Assembly: GCA_011800805.1 (NCBI GenBank)
Contig: MPNW01000074.1
Span: forward strand, 190,388-254,387
DNA length: 64,000 bases
Reading direction: 5' to 3'
Source of the DNA: Hirudo medicinalis
Taxonomy: Eukaryota > Annelida > Clitellata > Hirudinida > Hirudinidae
Shown: piece after piece, positions 61,102 to 64,000 of the stretch
Position numbering within the stretch: position 1 is the stretch's first letter
How the letters are laid out: each line of letters opens with the position of its first letter
Translations under genes and position numbers: made by a program
Notes under the pieces: model-generated
What the model saw: the letters and a program-made list of their open reading frames with translations, nothing else
Told to the model about the DNA's origin: nothing
The model's database searches: none

Positions 61102-62733
61102 CCAACCACAATTAAAATGTTTTGAAGAAATACTGCCAGTCCTGGCCACATTGGATTCAGACCTAAATAAATGATTTTCATGCAAAATAAATTATGACAA
61201 CATTTTATGAAAAACTTGATCTTTAAAATATTTAAATTAAAAAGTAATAATCAGCTGAAATAGAGCATAAAATAACCTTTGGTTATATACAAGCCAAAAA
61301 GTATGTAAGAAGACACAATAAGAGAGGCAAAGAGCAAAGTACAGCCAATAAAGAACCAAATCTTTGGACCTTAAATAAAAGTTATATTAATTAACAAATT
61401 CTTTATGACAAAGAACAGACACTGTTATTACATACTGCATGCAGATGGTTGCATTCTTGCAAGTTATGACAAAAGCAACAGTTGTTATATGTTGTGTTCA
61501 CAACCCAGCTTGTATCACCACAAACTCCCCTGGGAAGAGGCTCTATATAAATGGTCAAAATGCCCATGATGCCTATGACGCTATGTAAATATACCAAATG
61601 TCATTATTACATTATTATTCCTGCTTATATTATTTTATTAATTATCTAGTAGGCATCTCAATCCTAAGTTCCAAAATTATAAGATTAATTAAGTTAAAGT
61701 TATTAGAAAGATTAAAAAGTCCTAAACATTACAGACCAACATTTGCACAACAGCCATCGTAATCAGAATCTCCTCTAACAGCAGCATTTGAAACAGTATT
61801 CAACCTGATTGAATGAAAATGAACTTGTCAAAGAATCAAAGTGATTAATATTGCTCAAAAATATTCCCTGAAAATGGTTCTATATATGCATTTATATTTA
61901 CTGATAGTAATTTCTGAACTACAAAACTTTTTCAGAATTTCTAATTACTAAATCAAATCATTAATCTTTATTCGTTAAGTTATAATCATATTTTCTAACA
62001 TATGAAACTGACAATATAGAAATGATTCTGAATATTTGACCATGGAAATATGTTAATGTGGCTAGTTATGCATATAAAAGCAAATTAGAACATTAACTAC
62101 TGAGATGAAAATGATAGGCACTTGTATGAAAGGATCAATGAAATAACCAACCAACTGACATTATAAAACCAACAGTGCTAATCACTCCACAGATGTGAAA
62201 AACATGATTGAATTCTTCATTACCAGGAAATAAAATGGCAGCATCGATGAGGAACCACCATCCCAGTGCAAACTGTAATTGTTATGAATTAATAGCATAT
62301 ACATTACAAAATAATGCATTTTAAAAGAGTGTCTTTCATGCAAATGATAAAAAAGTAAAGCCTTCAAAAGATAGCTGCAATTGAACCATTAAACTCTTAG
62401 TGACTGAAAATTAAGCCATTCGTGTATTCCTTAAGCATTCTCATATTATTACCGCAATATAACAAATTTGCATGGTCTAATACCCCATAATTAGAGCAAT
62501 CAATTAGTAAAATTTAGCACTATACAAATTAATGCATGTTCGAATGATAATAGCTGCTTTTACGGATGAAACGCTTTGAGAATTACAACTCAATGTTTTG
62601 TTCCATAGCGCAGTAGCAATTCTTTGTAACTAATTTTAAGATATCTAACCAGAGTGCCAGCTATCGTTGAAACGACATGATTCCTCTTGATACCAGAAAA
62701 ATATTCGACTACATTGTCACTAAATTCTGACAT
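61102..62733 (-). CDS. TMEM50: TMEM50-like four-helix membrane protein, 3' end missing
   Basis: TMEM50A/B are small endoplasmic reticulum/Golgi membrane proteins of unclear function. Five minus-strand exons fit in phase: 62650-62733, 62160-62272, 61737-61804, 61277-61369, 61102-61162; about 140 aa (human 157). Diagnostic strings are SGIKRNHVVSTIAGTL, GWWFLIDAAILFPG, EFNHVFHICGVISTVGFIML, NTVSNAAVRGD, WFFIGCTLLFASLIVSSYIL and NPMWPGLAVFLQNILIVVG. These give four membrane segments in the usual places. The last exon, which should encode about 15 residues with a VFKFGR-like motif, was not found. If the donor at 61101 is not used, the frame reads on for 13 codons to a stop near 61062, which could be a variant C-terminus. 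Confidence 0.9.
61433..61600 (+). mobile_element. SINE copy near the TMEM50-like gene
   Basis: CTGCATGCAGATGGTTGCAT, then TGTTGTGTTCACAACCCAGC (box B region), CCCCTGGGAAGAGGCTCTAT and a GCCTATGACGCTATGTAAAT 3' end. It aligns with the copies at 23705 and 39238. It lies antisense in the TMEM50-like intron between 61369 and 61737. Confidence 0.75.
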
Positions 62734-63189
62734 TTTCGTGTGCTACCAGTCAGTCATATGGTGCTTCGTCATGTTCATTGTTTACATCTCATCTCAAGGG
62801 AAATAAATCTGGGATCTTTTAAATGCTCGAATGCAGCTTATTTGTGAAAGTTACAATTGAATTAATAGTTTAAAATAATGTATGCATTAAAAGGACGAGC
62901 TTTGGCAATAACCAGCCTTAAACCAATAATAAAAATAGCATTTTAATTTTATAGTGACCGTGGTCAAGTCGAGTCACTGTTAATATTGCTTAGCAGTTGC
63001 GATAGTTCTAACTCTATAAAACTGTAACGAAAATACTTACTTCTCAAAAAAAGTCGGTAAACTATAACTCAATAATGATAATGATTCGAGTTTTAATACA
63101 GCATCGCATGACCAAAGAGAACCAAAGAACCAAAGACCACTTCAAAATTGAAGGTAGCATTCTCTTAAGAGGAAAGCTTTCAATGCAGA

Positions 63190-63350
63190 GTGAAACCCGG
63201 CTGGATCAATGTTGGTAATAGAATGGGGGTTCTAATCCAGATCTGCGGGCCAACGACCTGCATTTACGCAGACGAGTAGCGACGGGACGGGCAATCGCAC
63301 ATCCCTATGCACACGAGTAAGATTGTTACAGATGAACCACAAATAAATAT
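63190..63350 (+). repeat. Unclassified repeat, copy 2
   Basis: GTGAAACCCGGCTGGATCAA through TCCAGATCTGCGGGCCAAC and GACGGGACGGGCAATCGCAC. It is the second copy of the unit at 36745. It retains CpG-rich parts lost or changed in copy 1. Confidence 0.6.
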
Positions 63351-63358
63351 TTCTAAAC

Positions 63359-63390
63359 TACTATTGTGAGCACTTTTGCTCACAATAGTA
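63359..63390. repeat. Perfect 14-bp hairpin
   Basis: TACTATTGTGAGCA (63359-63372), a CTTT loop, then TGCTCACAATAGTA (63377-63390). It sits directly after the repeat copy 63190-63350. Confidence 0.85.
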
Positions 63391-63828
63391 TTACTATTAT
63401 ACAAATACTCTTATAATCTACAAAATATATTGGGAAATTATTCGAAAAGTAAGATGGTGCGATTAATTAAGCGTTAATCCAAGATTAAACCTTTGATCGC
63501 ACAATTAATCGAGATTAAAAAAATTAATCAACCTGCAGCCCTTCTATTCAATAAATAAGCATTATCCAGTCTTACTTCTTAAAAACAAATCGTTATGGAA
63601 TAATTTCCTCGAGAAATTGGTGACCCTGTAGTGAAAGCAGGAGCGGTATACCAGCTTCATAGGAGCACGGTGTGAAAATGTAAACAAAATGCGCCAGCAC
63701 GGTGAGGAAAAAATAAACAAAAACAAAGATATAATATGTAAGATATGCTATTCATACATTATTTTGAGTTTAAATTAAAGGCATTTGTTTTTTAATATTT
63801 TATTTTTTTATTGTCATTGAACATTTAG

Positions 63829-64000
63829 TCATCTACAATGGCTGCATACCCAATCACTTCCATATTGAAGGATGTGATTGGGTATCCTCTGGCAGTAGCG
63901 ATGATACCATCGGAGGCAGTTATCGCACGAAGCCATATCCTCCTTCTTCCTCCGAGGAGTTTTAATCCAATTGAGCTTGCAGTCGCACCAGACGTCGATG
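63829..64000 (-). CDS. PHD-type zinc finger, C-terminal end, partial
   Basis: The minus-strand frame is open from the window edge to a TGA at 63829-63831, 56 codons. It reads VWCDCKLNW, then MASCDNCLRWYHRYC, then WVCSHC and one more residue. The Cys and His order (C-x-C, C-x-x-C, H-x-x-C, C-x-x-C) with the Trp before His is a complete C4HC3 PHD finger. PHD fingers usually bind histone H3 tails. Here the finger is at the very C-terminus, a position common in transposon-related proteins of cnidarians and molluscs, so this could belong either to a chromatin gene or to a mobile element. The rest lies past the window end. Confidence 0.7.
   Translation of the reverse strand, partial: IDVWCDCKLNWIKTPRRKKEDMASCDNCLRWYHRYCQRIPNHILQYGSDWVCSHCR

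Larger units (their letters stand above)
62734..63828. other. Intergenic with repeats
   Basis: Promoter side of the TMEM50-like gene (start ATG at 62733). It holds the repeat copy at 63190-63350 and the hairpin at 63359-63390. I found no host coding exon. Confidence 0.5.

Overview
This is animal nuclear DNA. It is AT-rich, almost every gene is split by short GT-AG introns, and there are many retroposons. Every gene I can name is a conserved metazoan family: OXR1/NCOA7, ALDH8A1, a LENG9-type RWD + MJ1316 + 2H protein, a TMCO6/importin-alpha-like ARM protein, FOXK, ZCCHC8, an NWD1/NWD2-type NACHT-WD40 protein, AKAP10 and TMEM50. Gene density (about one per 6 kb) and the repeats suggest an invertebrate. 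The sequence alone does not fix the phylum. No CRISPR array, operon or prokaryotic feature is present.

Layout. 0.8-10.1 kb (+): OXR1-like gene, 3' end unresolved, with a 5.2-kb first visible intron full of dead retroelements. 12.9-16.6 kb (-): complete ten-exon ALDH8A1. 17.7-19.1 kb (-): LENG9-like gene. 19.4-20.2 kb: solo LTR holding a 47-bp retroposed insert. 21.2-27.5 kb (-): ARM-repeat gene, with a degenerate Ty3/gypsy-type LTR retrotransposon in one intron and a SINE inside that. 28.8-35.4 kb (-): complete eleven-exon FOXK. 36-38 kb: retroposon graveyard. 38.1-42.8 kb (+): complete fifteen-exon ZCCHC8. 44.1-53.6 kb (+): complete twenty-one-exon NWD-type gene with a visible CCAAT/TATA promoter and a dead hAT-like transposase in an intron. 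53.8-55.1 kb (-): an orphan protein I cannot name. 55.6-59.6 kb (+): AKAP10-like gene. 61.1-62.7 kb (-): TMEM50-like gene, last exon not found. 63.8 kb to window end (-): the end of a PHD-finger coding region that runs off the window.

The genes do not form one pathway. They cover oxidative-stress resistance, kynurenine catabolism, RNA 2H-phosphoesterase or end-recognition chemistry, ARM-repeat function, forkhead transcription control, nuclear RNA surveillance (NEXT complex), a STAND ATPase sensor or scaffold, and PKA/RGS scaffolding. Exon coordinates were read by hand from ORF continuity, splice sites and phase. For ALDH8A1, FOXK, ZCCHC8 and the NWD gene all junction phases agree from start to stop.

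The most unusual material is in the repeats and in gene-structure oddities: a 47-bp truncated retroposon with a perfect 14-bp target duplication, a SINE sharing its 3' tail with a second repeat, a palindrome that can fold two mutually exclusive ways inside a FOXK intron, an AKAP10 with no recognisable PKA-binding tail, and an NWD protein with a long acidic N-terminal extension. I did not find anything that I can defend as a wholly new biological system.
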